Of a stretch of 64,000 nucleotides of DNA, positions 49,821-60,003 are shown in pieces. This DNA is from Casimicrobium huifangae (GTDB taxonomy: Bacteria > Pseudomonadota > Gammaproteobacteria > Burkholderiales > Casimicrobiaceae), in contig NZ_CP041352.1 of assembly GCF_009746125.1 (NCBI RefSeq), positions 2,898,436 through 2,962,435 on the forward strand, given 5' to 3'. Position numbers and translations under genes: made by a program. The first letter of the stretch is position 1. Each line of letters opens with the position of its first letter. The notes beneath the pieces are model-generated. The model had not been told where the DNA came from. It saw only the letters and a program-made list of their open reading frames with translations, and ran no database searches.

Positions 49821-50699
49821 TCACTTCAGCCGCGTCAACTGCGGGGAAACCCCGATCACCAGCATGCCGACCAGCGTCACCGTATCCGGCACCGCACCAA
49901 ACACCAGCCAGCCGATGGCCACCGAGAGCAGCAACTGCATGTACATCCACGGCGCGATCACGGTAGCCTGGGCGAGACGATAGGCGCGGATCAGCAGCAG
50001 ATGCCCCAGTGCACCCAGCACGCCAGTCATCAGGAACACGACCCAGGTGATGAGGCTCTTGTCCAGGTACCACCCCGGCGTCCACCACAATGGCGCCGCC
50101 AGCGTCATCAGCAAGGCACCGACCAGCCCGGCATACATGAGCTGGGTGCTGCTGCGCTCGGGCGCACTGTCGGACGCGCTGGCTGCCCGAGTAAGTGTTT
50201 GATACGCCGCGTTGCAGCAGGCGGCGCCGAGCACCAGCAGCACGCCGGTCAGCGGCACCTGCGAGCCGGGACGCACCACGATCAGCACGCCACAAAAGCC
50301 CAGCGCGATGGACACAATGGTCCAGCGACCGGGCCGCTCATGCAGAAACCACGACGACAGAATCGTGGTCAGGATCGGCGTCAGGAAGAAGATTGCCGTC
50401 CCCTCGGCCAGCGGCACATAGCCGAGCGCAGCGAAGTAGAACAGCGTCACCCCCACCATCATCACGCCGCGCACCCACTGCACCCAGGCGCGGCGCGGGC
50501 GGAACAGGCGCACGCCATCGCGCCCGGAAAAAATGGCCAGCACCACGAGGAAATGGCCGAAGTAGCGCGACCAGGTAGAAGCGCCCACCGGAACGCCCTG
50601 TGCGCCCAGGTACTTGCCGCTGGCGTCGAGACAAAGCAGTAGCGCCAGCCCGACCAGCATCAGGAGGATGGCGCGCCGGTGATCGTGTGAGGCATGCAT
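49821..50699 (-). CDS. EamA/DMT-superfamily transporter
   Basis: A 292-residue membrane protein with ten helices in two EamA repeats. Typical stretches are GVTLFYFAALGYVPLAEGTAIFFLTPILTTILSSWFLHERPGRW, GVLIVVRPG, and LIRAYRLAQATVIAPWMYMQLLLSVAIGWLVFG in the second repeat. Members export amino acids or other metabolites. The gene lies on the minus strand, 113 bases upstream of the peptide importer operon and divergent from the guanylyltransferase gene. The substrate is unknown. Confidence 0.92.
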   Translation of the reverse strand: MHASHDHRRAILLMLVGLALLLCLDASGKYLGAQGVPVGASTWSRYFGHFLVVLAIFSGRDGVRLFRPRRAWVQWVRGVMMVGVTLFYFAALGYVPLAEGTAIFFLTPILTTILSSWFLHERPGRWTIVSIALGFCGVLIVVRPGSQVPLTGVLLVLGAACCNAAYQTLTRAASASDSAPERSSTQLMYAGLVGALLMTLAAPLWWTPGWYLDKSLITWVVFLMTGVLGALGHLLLIRAYRLAQATVIAPWMYMQLLLSVAIGWLVFGAVPDTVTLVGMLVIGVSPQLTRLK

Positions 50700-50814
50700 C
50701 TGCCTGCATTTTGCACGCTGGGAGCTATTCCGCCGTGGACGCCAGCCGCTCCGTTTGTACGGGCGAGCAATTCAGCAGCGGACGGTCGCCGCCGCCAGTG
50801 ACAGAATGTCGGCC

Positions 50815-52305
50815 ATGATGATCACACCAGTCATACTTTGTGGCGGCAGCGGCACCCGTCTGTGGCCGCTCTCGCGCTCGCACATGCCCAAGCAGCTGCT
50901 CGCCGTGCACGACGAGGCGACCATGCTGCAGGCCACGGCGCAGCGACTCGCTGACTTCGATGCCGCTGCCAGCAGCGCGCCCATCGTGGTCTGCAACGAC
51001 TCGCACCGTTTCGTCACCCGCCGGCAGTTGATGGAAATTGGCGAAAGTCATGCCCAGTTGATTGCCGAGCCGGCCGGCCGCAACACTGCGCCAGCGCTCA
51101 CACTTGCCGCGCTGCGCGCGCAGGCAGCCCACCCCGGCGCTGATCCAACGCTGCTGGTGATGCCAGCCGACCACGTGATCGCCGATATCGGCGCCTTTCA
51201 GCGGGTGGTGGCGACCGCGTTGCGAGTGACGCAGAACACCGCTGCCGGCGACGCGATCGTCACCTTCGGCATCGTCCCCACCGAGCCTGCCACGGGTTAT
51301 GGCTACCTCAAGGTCGGCGGCACCAGTGCTTTCGATCCGGCCGCCTTCGTGCTCGATTCCTTCGTTGAGAAGCCGCCGCTGGAGAAGGCGCGCGACTATG
51401 TGGCGAGTGGGCAGTATTTGTGGAACAGCGGCCTTTTCGTGGTGCGTGCCAGCGTCTGGCTGCGCGCGCTGGCGGCGCTGGAGCCAGCGATGCTGGCGGC
51501 CTGTGAGGCTTCGCTGGCTGGCGCCAGCGCGGTTGGTGACGACCTGCTGCCCGACGCCAAAGTGTTCGCGACCTGCCCGTCCAATTCGATTGACTACGCG
51601 GTCATGGAAAAGCTCGCCGCCTCGCCAGCCCTCAACATTCGCGGCGTGGTGGTGCCGCTTGATGCAGGCTGGAGCGACATCGGCGCCTGGGACAGCGCAT
51701 GGGCCATTGCACCGAAGGATGATCGCGGCAATGCGGCAATTGGCGAAGCCATTTTTGAGCAATCGAACAACACCTACGTGCGGACCACCGGCCCCAACGC
51801 GCCCGTGGTGGCCTGCGTCGGCATTGATGACGCCGTGATCGTGCATACGCCGGACGCGATTCTGGTGGCGAGCAAGGATTACGCGCAGGACGTCAAGAAG
51901 ATCGCCACCACGCTGTCCGAACGCAGCGACAGCCGCGCACAACTGCATCGCCGCGTTGAGCGGCCCTGGGGCTGGTACGACTCGCTGGGCTCGGCGCCGC
52001 CCGAGGGCTCAGCGCTTGCCTATCAGGTCAAACACCTCGGCGTCTATCCGGGACAGGCGATCTCGCTGCAACTGCACCACAAACGTGCCGAGCACTGGGT
52101 CATCATCAAGGGCACGGCGACCATCACACTGGGTGAGCGCGTGCAGGCCTACAAGGCCGGCGAGCATGTGCACATCCCGGTCGGCACCGTGCATCGCATC
52201 GCCAACGAAACTGACGACCCCGTTGAGTTCATCGAGGTGCAAATGGGCAGCTACCTCGGCGAGGACGACATCGTCCGCCTGGAAGACCGTTACCAGCGCA
52301 CGTAG
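50815..52305 (+). CDS. Mannose-1-phosphate guanylyltransferase / mannose-6-phosphate isomerase
   Basis: A bifunctional enzyme of about 496 residues (ManC/AlgA/CpsB type) that makes GDP-mannose for exopolysaccharide or LPS. The nucleotidyltransferase domain has VILCGGSGTRLWPLSR, MPKQLLAV, EPAGRNTAPALTLAA, and VEKPP-like FVEKPPLEKARDYV. The C-terminal cupin domain (about 365-490) has RPWGWYDSL, the HHKRAEHWVIIKGTA metal site, and GTVHRIANETDDPVEFIEVQ. Three in-frame ATGs (50806, 50815, 50818) compete for the start; I chose the middle one arbitrarily. No other polysaccharide gene is adjacent. Confidence 0.92.
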   Translation: MMITPVILCGGSGTRLWPLSRSHMPKQLLAVHDEATMLQATAQRLADFDAAASSAPIVVCNDSHRFVTRRQLMEIGESHAQLIAEPAGRNTAPALTLAALRAQAAHPGADPTLLVMPADHVIADIGAFQRVVATALRVTQNTAAGDAIVTFGIVPTEPATGYGYLKVGGTSAFDPAAFVLDSFVEKPPLEKARDYVASGQYLWNSGLFVVRASVWLRALAALEPAMLAACEASLAGASAVGDDLLPDAKVFATCPSNSIDYAVMEKLAASPALNIRGVVVPLDAGWSDIGAWDSAWAIAPKDDRGNAAIGEAIFEQSNNTYVRTTGPNAPVVACVGIDDAVIVHTPDAILVASKDYAQDVKKIATTLSERSDSRAQLHRRVERPWGWYDSLGSAPPEGSALAYQVKHLGVYPGQAISLQLHHKRAEHWVIIKGTATITLGERVQAYKAGEHVHIPVGTVHRIANETDDPVEFIEVQMGSYLGEDDIVRLEDRYQRT

Positions 52306-52395
52306 CGCCCGCCCGCAACGGTGGCGACTGTTGATTGAGAAATCTGCCGTCGCCGCAATCTGCCTTGTCAATTCAAAGCCCAATTTCAGAACCTC

Positions 52396-53259
52396 ATGAC
52401 CTCCTCTCCGCACATCTTTGAAGTCACCGTAGAAAACTTCGAGGCCGACGTCATCGCGGCGTCCGACCAGACACCCATCGTGCTCGATTTCTGGGCGCCG
52501 TGGTGCGGCCCGTGCAAGACGTTGACGCCGATTCTGGAAAAGCTGGCGGCGGAATACGGCGGCCGTTTTCGCCTCGCCAAGGTCAATTCCGACGAACAGC
52601 AGGAAATTGCCGGCATGTTCGGCATCCGCTCGATCCCGACGGTTATCGCGCTCAAGGGGCAAAAGCCCGTGAGCGCGTTCCAGGGCGCACAGCCGGAAAG
52701 CGCCGTACGGCAGTTCCTCGACAAGATCGTGCCGTCGGAGAGCGACGAACGCCTGGGCAAAGCCGTCGCCAAGCTCGACGCCGGCGACATCAACGGCGCT
52801 GTGGATGAACTGAAGGTCGCGCTGGCCATCAATCCGCAGCTCGACGCGGCCCGCGTGATGCTGGCCGACGTCGCCATGCGCGACAACCGCATCGACGAAG
52901 CCAAGGCTTATCTCGAAGCCTGCTCGCCGATGACCCGCATGGAGGAAGACTTCCAGCGCGTTGCCACCAAAATCCTCGCCGCCGAGGAAGCCGGCAATTC
53001 ACCGGAGGCCGCCGCGCTCAAGGCACGCATCGACAAGGATGCGAACGACCACGACGCCCGCTACCACCTTGCCGCCGTCTACGCCGCGCAGAACCAGTAC
53101 GAGCCGGCCTTCCAGACCTTGCTCGAATCGGTGCAACTGGATCGCGCCTGGAACGAACAGGCCGCGAAAAAGCGCATGGTCGAGTATTTCTCGCTGGCCA
53201 ATGAACAGCCAGAGCTGGTCCGACGCTACCGGCAGGCGCTCGCGGCGACGCTCAACTAG
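52396..53259 (+). CDS. cnoX: CnoX/YbbN-like thioredoxin-TPR co-chaperone
   Basis: A 287-residue protein with a thioredoxin domain (about 1-112) containing the intact active site FWAPWCGPCKTLTPILEKL and the cis-Pro region IPTVIALKGQ. A TPR-like C-terminal part (about 120-285) follows, with DEAKAYLEACSP and HDARYHLAAVYAAQNQYEPAFQTLLESVQ. In E. coli CnoX the CxxC site is changed (SxxC); here both cysteines remain, so redox activity is likely. The family protects proteins from chlorine stress and hands them to GroEL. The stop is followed at once by dispersed element copy F. Confidence 0.92.
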   Translation: MTSSPHIFEVTVENFEADVIAASDQTPIVLDFWAPWCGPCKTLTPILEKLAAEYGGRFRLAKVNSDEQQEIAGMFGIRSIPTVIALKGQKPVSAFQGAQPESAVRQFLDKIVPSESDERLGKAVAKLDAGDINGAVDELKVALAINPQLDAARVMLADVAMRDNRIDEAKAYLEACSPMTRMEEDFQRVATKILAAEEAGNSPEAAALKARIDKDANDHDARYHLAAVYAAQNQYEPAFQTLLESVQLDRAWNEQAAKKRMVEYFSLANEQPELVRRYRQALAATLN

Positions 53260-53377
53260 CAGCACCTTTTTGTGCGAATGGCGTCGGCAAAGGGCTTGAC
53301 GCTGTAAATCGCCAAAAGTCGACATTCAATGCTATTGCTGTCTGAGCCCTGATCGAATGGGGCTTGCAGCAAAAAGC
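53260..53377 (-). repeat. Dispersed palindromic element, copy F
   Basis: This copy of about 118 bp begins at the base after the cnoX stop codon. The core with flanks is an 18-bp stretch at 53311-53328 (GCCAAAAGTCGACATTCA), which is the exact reverse complement of 58749-58766 in copy G. The stem at 53345-53365 is a 20-of-21 match to copy A. The right end is GCAGCAAAAAG and the left end CAGCACCTTTTT. The 231-base gap up to the next gene holds nothing else I recognise. Confidence 0.85.
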
Positions 53378-53490
53378 CAATCCTCTGGCGCGAATGCGCC
53401 GCGATTGCCGTCATTCCATTGCACAATAACGGCATAGTCTTCTCGCTGTGGCCATCGGGGTCTCGCGGCGGGTACAGGGGGTTTCCAAGC

Positions 53491-54087
53491 GTGTCCAGCA
53501 AGATTTCCACACCACCGACGCTGCTCGTGCAGCGCGCCGCCAGCGGTGATTCCGACGCCATGCGGGCGCTGTTTTCCAGCCTCTACCCGGACATCAAGCG
53601 CCTTGCCCGCGGCAAGCTGGCGCAGGCCGGTGGTGTCACCGGCCTCAACGCCACCGCGCTGGTGCACGAAGGCTTCATGCGGATGGCCGAGCGTGAAGGC
53701 TTGCAGGGGCAAACGCGGCTGCAGTTCTTCGCCTACGTCGGCAAGGTGCTGCGCTCGATCGTGATCGACTTCGTGCGCGAGCGCGACGCCGAAAAGCGCG
53801 GTGGCGGCATGACGCTGCTCACCATGTCGGCGGCCGACGGCACGCTGGCGCCGTGGATGGACGTGACCGACATGGTGGCGCTCGATGAGGCGCTCGACCA
53901 GTTGCAAAAGCTCGACCAGCGGCTTTATCAGGTGATCGAGCTGCACGTGTTCTCCGGCCTTTCGCTGCAGGAGGTCGCGAACGAGCTGGGCGTCACGCTG
54001 CGTACCATCAACCGCGACCTGCTCAAGGCGCGCGCCCTGCTGTCGCGCTCGCTCGGCACCGAGACTGCGGCCAGCAGCGCTCCCTGA
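53491..54087 (+). CDS. ECF sigma factor of the TIGR02999 type, kinase-linked
   Basis: A 198-residue sigma factor. Region 2 reads YPDIKRLARGKLAQAGG, TALVHEGFMRMAE and RLQFFAYVGKVLRSIVIDFVRERDAEKRGGG; region 4 reads LDQRLYQVIELHVFSGLSLQEVANELGVTLRTINRDLLKARALL. These patterns are those of the TIGR02999 ECF group, which is typically encoded next to a Ser/Thr protein kinase rather than an anti-sigma factor, as here. I use the GTG at 53491, with CAGGGGG nine bases before it; an earlier TTG at 53419 would add 24 residues without homology. Confidence 0.9.
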   Translation: MSSKISTPPTLLVQRAASGDSDAMRALFSSLYPDIKRLARGKLAQAGGVTGLNATALVHEGFMRMAEREGLQGQTRLQFFAYVGKVLRSIVIDFVRERDAEKRGGGMTLLTMSAADGTLAPWMDVTDMVALDEALDQLQKLDQRLYQVIELHVFSGLSLQEVANELGVTLRTINRDLLKARALLSRSLGTETAASSAP

Positions 54088-54124
54088 CCCGTCGTCCCAC
54101 CGTTCCACGTCCGCAGAGCCTGCC

Positions 54125-55666
54125 ATGCCCGAGCCGATGAAGCTCTCCGACCTGCCGCCGGAGCTCTGGCAGCGTGTCTCCGACCTGTTCGACGAAGTCA
54201 TCGACCTGCCCGAGACTGATCGCATCCCCTACATCCGAAATCTCTGGGGTAGCGAGCCGCTCGTCGCCAAGGAGCTGATGGCGCTGCTGGTAGCCGCCGC
54301 CAACGTCGACAAGACCGTGCCCCTGACTCAGGCGCCGTTCAATTCCGTACTGAAAGAAGCGCTCACCGAGCCTGCCGAAGGCTATGCCGTCGGCCAGAAG
54401 TTTGGCGCCTGGACGCTGGAGAGCTGCCTTGGCAAAGGCGGCATGGGCGAAGTGTGGCGGGCGAAGCGCAGTGACGGCCTGTACAAGGCCAGCGTCGCAG
54501 TGAAGCTGCTGCGCACTGATCTCTCGCACGACAAGCTGTCGCGCCGTTTCGCCCGCGAGCGCGTGGTGCTGGCGCGGCTCAATCACCCCAACATCGCGCG
54601 CCTGCTCGATGCCGGCGTCGAAGCCGGGCAGGCGTTCATCGTGCTGGAGCTGGTCGACGGCATTCCGCTGCTCGACTACGTCACGCAGCACGCGCGCACG
54701 CTGGAGCAGCGCCTGCGGCTGGTGCGTGATGTGGCGCTCGCCGTCGAGCACGCGCACAACCAGCACGTGTTGCACCGCGATCTGAAGCCGTCAAACGTGC
54801 TGGTCACCCGCGACGGTCAGGTGAAATTGCTCGACTTCGGCGTCGCCGGCGTGCTCGACAGCGACCCCAACGAGCCGATGACCAAACTCACCCAGTTGAC
54901 TGGTCGCGGCCTCACGCTTGAATACGCCTCACCGGAGCAGATCACCGGCGACCCGACCATGCCGGCCAGCGACGTCTATTCGCTGGGTGTGCTGCTGTTC
55001 CATCTGTGCACGGGCAACCGGCCATTCGCCGCCAGCAGCACGCGCGCCGCGCTCGAATACGCCGTGGTGCACAGTGACCCGCCGCTGGCGTCGGCAAGTC
55101 TGGCTCAGCCCAAACCCGAGCGCCCGATTCCCGACACCATCCCGCCGCCAGTCGATGCAAGCCGGCTGCGCGGCGATCTCGACAACATCATCCGCCGCGC
55201 CATGCGGTTGGCGCCGGAAGAGCGCTATCCCACCGCAGCCTCGCTGGCAGCCGACCTCGACGCCTGGATGACCGCGCGACCCACCTCACTGCACGCGGGC
55301 GACCGCGCCTACGCCACCAGGCTCTGGTTCAAGCGCCACTGGCAACTGGTCGGCGCCGGCACGCTGCTGGTGGCCGGCATCATCGTCGCGCTCGGGCTGA
55401 GCTTGTGGCAGCGCGGCACTGCCCTGACGGACGCTGCGACCGCGCGGAACGAGATTGCCCGCGCCCGCGACGAGGCGGCGCGGTCCACGCGGGTAGCACA
55501 GGCGCTGGCCGACCTGTTACGCAGGCATCGCGCCAATGCCGCAGCCAGCACCGACCCGAATTTGCTACCGGCGATCGATCAGGCCAACAAAGACGCCGAA
55601 GCGCGCCTGGGCAACGATGCCGAGGCGCGCGAGCAATTGCGGCGCCACCTGGGCGCCGCGCCGTAG
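54125..55666 (+). CDS. Transmembrane serine/threonine protein kinase
   Basis: A 513-residue kinase. A polar N-terminal region (1-90: PPELWQRVSDLFDEVIDLPE) is common in sigma-linked kinases. The kinase domain (94-385) has GKGGMGEVW (103-111), Lys127 in VAVK, the catalytic loop HRDLKPSN (217-224), DFG (237-239) and ASDVYSLGVLL. A membrane helix lies at about 407-428, then only 85 residues of coiled-coil-like sequence. Related kinases often continue into long TPR arrays; here the protein stops before any, so the external part is short. The gene follows the ECF gene by 37 bases and probably controls that sigma factor. Confidence 0.92.
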   Translation: MPEPMKLSDLPPELWQRVSDLFDEVIDLPETDRIPYIRNLWGSEPLVAKELMALLVAAANVDKTVPLTQAPFNSVLKEALTEPAEGYAVGQKFGAWTLESCLGKGGMGEVWRAKRSDGLYKASVAVKLLRTDLSHDKLSRRFARERVVLARLNHPNIARLLDAGVEAGQAFIVLELVDGIPLLDYVTQHARTLEQRLRLVRDVALAVEHAHNQHVLHRDLKPSNVLVTRDGQVKLLDFGVAGVLDSDPNEPMTKLTQLTGRGLTLEYASPEQITGDPTMPASDVYSLGVLLFHLCTGNRPFAASSTRAALEYAVVHSDPPLASASLAQPKPERPIPDTIPPPVDASRLRGDLDNIIRRAMRLAPEERYPTAASLAADLDAWMTARPTSLHAGDRAYATRLWFKRHWQLVGAGTLLVAGIIVALGLSLWQRGTALTDAATARNEIARARDEAARSTRVAQALADLLRRHRANAAASTDPNLLPAIDQANKDAEARLGNDAEAREQLRRHLGAAP

Positions 55667-55675
55667 CGGTGAGCG

Positions 55676-56086
55676 TTAAGCGTTACCGCGTTTGGCGTCA
55701 ACGCTGATCGAACCTGGCCCCCAGGCAGCCAGCAGCAGCAAGCCACCAGCCACGGCAATGTTCTTCATGAACATGATCTGTTGCACCATCTGCTGGTCAG
55801 CCGGCGACGCCCAGAAGTTGTGAAAGATCACGCCCGCGACCACGGTGAAGATCGCCAGAATCAGCGCCGCCCAGCGGGTACCAAAGCCGAGAATCAGCGC
55901 CAGGCCGCCCAGCACCTCGACCGCGATAGCGATTGCCGCGCCGACTTCCGGCAGCGGAAGGCCCTTCGAGGCGATGTAACCCGCAGTACCCGCGAAGCCG
56001 CCGATCTTTGATAGCCCAGCGGGCAGGAACAACACCGCCAGCATGATGCGGCCGATCAGGGTCAGGGGATTTTGCATTGCGTTCAT
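55676..56086 (-). CDS. DoxX-family membrane protein
   Basis: A 136-residue protein with four membrane helices and the DoxX pattern: LIGRIMLAVLFLPAGLSKIGGFAGTAGYIASKGLP, then EVLGGLALILGFGTRWAALILAIFTVVAG, and the C-terminal FMKNIAVAGGLLLLAAWG. DoxX proteins are often linked to redox or oxidative stress; the exact reaction is unknown. The gene follows the SDR gene by 25 bases on the same strand and is likely co-transcribed with it. The start may instead be the ATG three codons in (56077). Confidence 0.9.
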   Translation of the reverse strand: MNAMQNPLTLIGRIMLAVLFLPAGLSKIGGFAGTAGYIASKGLPLPEVGAAIAIAVEVLGGLALILGFGTRWAALILAIFTVVAGVIFHNFWASPADQQMVQQIMFMKNIAVAGGLLLLAAWGPGSISVDAKRGNA

Positions 56087-56111
56087 TCTGTTTCGCTTTC
56101 CTGTTTACGGT

Positions 56112-56747
56112 TTAGTAAGCCACCGTGATCCGCGCTTGCGGATGGGCATTCTTTTCCAGTTCGTCGACCACTGCAACTGCGTAGTCGATCCAGGTGATGG
56201 TGCTGACGCCGTTACCGTCGACCAGCAACTGATCGCCACCCACGCGGTATTTGCCGGTACGACCGCCCACGCCAATCATCGCCGGCGGGCTGACGTAGGT
56301 CCAGTTGACGCTGGTCTTGCCGGCACGCAGGGTTTGCAGCGCTGCGGCCTGACCGAGCGCCTCTTCCTTGTAGATCGCCGGGAATTGGGGCGTGTCAACC
56401 AGACGCAGCCCGGGAGCCACTTCCAGGCTGCCAGCGCCGCCCACCCACAACAAGCGCGACACACCGGCTTCCGGCATCGTCGCCAGCAGATTGGTTGCCG
56501 CCCGCGCCACGGTGTCGTGACCGCTCTTGCGTCCGCTGATCGCCACGACCACCGCGTCATGGCCCTTGATCGAGTCCTTCAACGTGGCGGCATCAAGCAC
56601 ATCGGCCGTCACCACGCTGGCCTTGCCAACGGGATGGAAAAAACCCGTCTGCCGCGCGGCAGCGGTGACGCTGTGGCCGCGTGACAGCGCTTCCTGCAGG
56701 ATGGCCTGGCCCGCGTTGCCAGTAACGCCGAAGAGAAAGAGTTTCAT
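56112..56747 (-). CDS. NAD(P)-binding atypical SDR (NmrA/YwnB-like)
   Basis: A 211-residue Rossmann protein. The nucleotide-binding loop GVTGNAGQAILQEALSRGHSV is at the N-terminus, followed by DAATLKDSIKGHDAVVVAISG and RLLWVGGAGSLEVAPG, as in atypical short-chain dehydrogenases of the NAD(P)H-binding (YwnB/BLVRB-like) group. These often act as quinone or flavin reductases or as redox sensors; the substrate is unknown. It is divergent from the LysR gene, which probably regulates it, and pairs with the DoxX gene downstream. Confidence 0.9.
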   Translation of the reverse strand: MKLFLFGVTGNAGQAILQEALSRGHSVTAAARQTGFFHPVGKASVVTADVLDAATLKDSIKGHDAVVVAISGRKSGHDTVARAATNLLATMPEAGVSRLLWVGGAGSLEVAPGLRLVDTPQFPAIYKEEALGQAAALQTLRAGKTSVNWTYVSPPAMIGVGGRTGKYRVGGDQLLVDGNGVSTITWIDYAVAVVDELEKNAHPQARITVAY

Positions 56748-56854
56748 ACGATGTCCTTACGGTGATGTTCGGTTTATTCGGCGCCCTTGAAAGAGTGCAG
56801 CGCCGCGATGGACAGAATTTTTGCGCCGATTACACTTCAAAATAATCACCTGTT

Positions 56855-56873
56855 TTTGACTATATCGTGCAAA
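56855..56873. promoter_or_regulatory. Candidate LysR-type binding site
   Basis: TTTG-N11-CAAA is an inverted repeat midway between the divergent SDR (start 56747) and lysR (start 56921) genes. The position and AT-rich setting fit an LTTR site, although its spacing differs slightly from the textbook T-N11-A pattern. Confidence 0.45.
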
Positions 56874-56920
56874 TTTTCTGAATTAATAGCTCTGCGACCG
56901 CCAGCGATCTCTACGGCAAA

Positions 56921-57868
56921 GTGCTCACACCAGAGAGCTTCGCGATGCTCGACGCCATCGCCACCCAGGGCGGCTTCGCTGCGGCAGCGCGTGCACTGGA
57001 TCTGGTTCCCAGTGCGCTCTCCTACCGCGTGCGACAACTCGAGGAAACGCTCGATGTGCTGCTGTTTGATCGACGATCTCGCAATGCGAAGCTGACGCCC
57101 GCCGGCGCCGAACTGCTGCGCGAGGGCCGCCGCATGCTGGCAGATGTCGCCGCGATTGCCGAACGCGTGAAGCGTGTCGCGACGGGCTGGGAGCCGGTGT
57201 TGACCATCGCAGTCGATAGCCTGATCTCACGCAAGGTGGTGTTCGAACTTTGTCAGGCATTCTTCGAGCTGAAAGCGCCGACGCGCCTGCGTCTGCGTGG
57301 AGAGACGCTGTCCGGCACCTGGCAGGCGCTGACGACCGGCAAGGCCGACATCGCGCTGGGCGGCGCATTCGAGACTGGCAGCATCGCCAGCACACAGCTC
57401 GCAGGCATCCAGGTGAAGGCCCTCGGCGACATGCCCTTTGTGTTCGCCGTCGCGCCGCGACACCCGCTGGCAAAGCGACCAGAGCCGCTGTCCGACGAAG
57501 AAATCGCGCAGCACCGCGTGGTTGCAGTAGCGGATTCAACCTTGCGCGGCGATGGCCTCAGCGTGAACCTGCTGGCCGGGCAGGATGTGTTCACCGTGCC
57601 CAGCATGCAGGCCAAACTCGATGCCCATCTGCGTGGCCTTGGTTGTGGCTTTCTGCCGCTGCACCTGGCGCAGCCGTATGTCGATGCCGGCGAGCTGGTC
57701 GCCAAAACCGTGCAACAACGCGCACTGCGCGTCGCGCGCACCAGCTACGCCTGGCGCAATCAGCCACGTGGCGCCCAAGGGCATGCACTGACCTGGTGGC
57801 TGCAGGCGCTGGACAGCCCGCGCACGCGGCGGGCGCTGATCGAGGATCAGGCGGGTGGCGGCTTCTGA
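56921..57868 (+). CDS. LysR-family transcriptional regulator
   Basis: A 315-residue regulator. The N-terminal winged helix (about 1-65: MLDAIATQGGFAAAARALDLVPSALSYRVRQLEETLDVLLFDRRSRNAKLTPAG) is typical. The co-inducer domain (about 90-300) includes LTIAVDSLISRKVVFELCQAF and GFLPLHLAQPYVDAGELV. The start is GTG at 56921; no ATG or other plausible start occurs upstream before the in-frame stop at 56879, and no strong ribosome binding site is seen. It reads away from the SDR-DoxX pair, its likely targets. Confidence 0.92.
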   Translation: MLTPESFAMLDAIATQGGFAAAARALDLVPSALSYRVRQLEETLDVLLFDRRSRNAKLTPAGAELLREGRRMLADVAAIAERVKRVATGWEPVLTIAVDSLISRKVVFELCQAFFELKAPTRLRLRGETLSGTWQALTTGKADIALGGAFETGSIASTQLAGIQVKALGDMPFVFAVAPRHPLAKRPEPLSDEEIAQHRVVAVADSTLRGDGLSVNLLAGQDVFTVPSMQAKLDAHLRGLGCGFLPLHLAQPYVDAGELVAKTVQQRALRVARTSYAWRNQPRGAQGHALTWWLQALDSPRTRRALIEDQAGGGF

Positions 57869-57881
57869 CTTGCCGCCAACG

Positions 57882-57916
57882 AAAAAGGCCGCGCGAAAAT
57901 CGCAGCGGCCTTTTTT
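57882..57916. terminator. Bidirectional Rho-independent terminator
   Basis: AAAAAGGCCGC and GCGGCCTTTTTT pair around a 12-base loop between the convergent lysR (stop 57868) and adk (stop 57935) genes; T tracts exist on both strands. Confidence 0.85.
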
Positions 57917-57934
57917 GATGAGGTGCGGTAACGG

Positions 57935-58902
<968 letters not shown>

Positions 58903-60003
58903 TCAAGCCTTTACGACTGGCGTGGTAACCACCACGTCGGCGTTCTGCGCCCGATGCCGCAGCGCATGCTCGATCAGCACCAGTGCCAGTAGCGCCTCGG
59001 CAATCGGTGTGGCGCGGATGCCCACGCAAGGGTCGTGGCGACCGTGGGTGTTGAGCGTCACCGGCTGCCCGGCCTTGTCGATGCTCACCCGGTCCAGGCG
59101 CGTGCTGCTGGTCGGCTTGATGGCGATGTTGACGGTGACCGGCTGCCCGGTCGAAATGCCGCCGAGCACGCCGCCCGCGTTGTTGCTCACGAACTTGCCA
59201 TCGACGATCTCGTCGGAATGTTCGGTGCCCTTCTGCGTGACCGAGCGGAAGCCGGCGCCGATTTCCACGCCCTTCACGGCATTGAGCCCCATCATGGCGT
59301 GCGCGATGTCGGCATCGAGCCGGTCATATAGCGGTTCGCCCCAGCCCACCGGCAAGCCAGTCGCTTCGACGTAGATCTTCGCGCCGCAGCTGTCGCCGCT
59401 CTTGCGTAGCTCGTCCATGTATTGCTCAAGCTCGGCGAGCTTGGGCGAATCGTTGCGAACCGGCGCAAAGAACGGGTTTTCGTTCACGCTGTCGTGCGAC
59501 TCGAACGGGATTTCAACGTCACCAATCTGCGCGCAATAGCCGCGCACCGTCACGCCGTAGCGCTGCGCCAGCCACTTCTTTGCCACCGCGCCTGCCGCCA
59601 CGATCGGCGCGGTCAGCCTTGCCGACGAACGGCCGCCACCACGATAGTCGCGCTGGCCGAACTTCATCCAGTAGGTGTAATCAGCGTGCCCCGGACGAAA
59701 AGTCTGCGCAATGTTGCCGTAATCCTTGCTGCGCTGGTCGGTATTGCGGATCAACAGTCCGATCGGCGTACCGGTGGTGACGCCTTCAAACACGCCGGAA
59801 AGAATCTCGACGGTGTCGTCTTCCTTGCGCTGCGTCACATGCCGCGAGGTGCCCGGTTTGCGGCGGTCGAGATCGGGCTGGATGTCCTCCGCCGCCAACG
59901 GTAACCCCGGCGGGCAGCCATCGATGACACAACCTATCGCGGGGCCGTGTGACTCACCAAAGGTGGTCACGGCAAAGAGGGTTCCGAGGGTGTTTCCAGA
60001 CAT
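58903..60003 (-). CDS. aroC: Chorismate synthase
   Basis: Last enzyme of the shikimate pathway, converting EPSP to chorismate with reduced FMN. The 366-residue protein shows [31 protein letters not shown], the family pattern [30 protein letters not shown], and the C-terminal [24 protein letters not shown]. It is preceded in transcription by a separate region with no operon partner, and followed (towards 58903) by copy G and adk. The start at 60003 is the ATG that gives the normal MSGNTLG opening. Confidence 0.97.
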   Translation of the reverse strand: MSGNTLGTLFAVTTFGESHGPAIGCVIDGCPPGLPLAAEDIQPDLDRRKPGTSRHVTQRKEDDTVEILSGVFEGVTTGTPIGLLIRNTDQRSKDYGNIAQTFRPGHADYTYWMKFGQRDYRGGGRSSARLTAPIVAAGAVAKKWLAQRYGVTVRGYCAQIGDVEIPFESHDSVNENPFFAPVRNDSPKLAELEQYMDELRKSGDSCGAKIYVEATGLPVGWGEPLYDRLDADIAHAMMGLNAVKGVEIGAGFRSVTQKGTEHSDEIVDGKFVSNNAGGVLGGISTGQPVTVNIAIKPTSSTRLDRVSIDKAGQPVTLNTHGRHDPCVGIRATPIAEALLALVLIEHALRHRAQNADVVVTTPVVKA

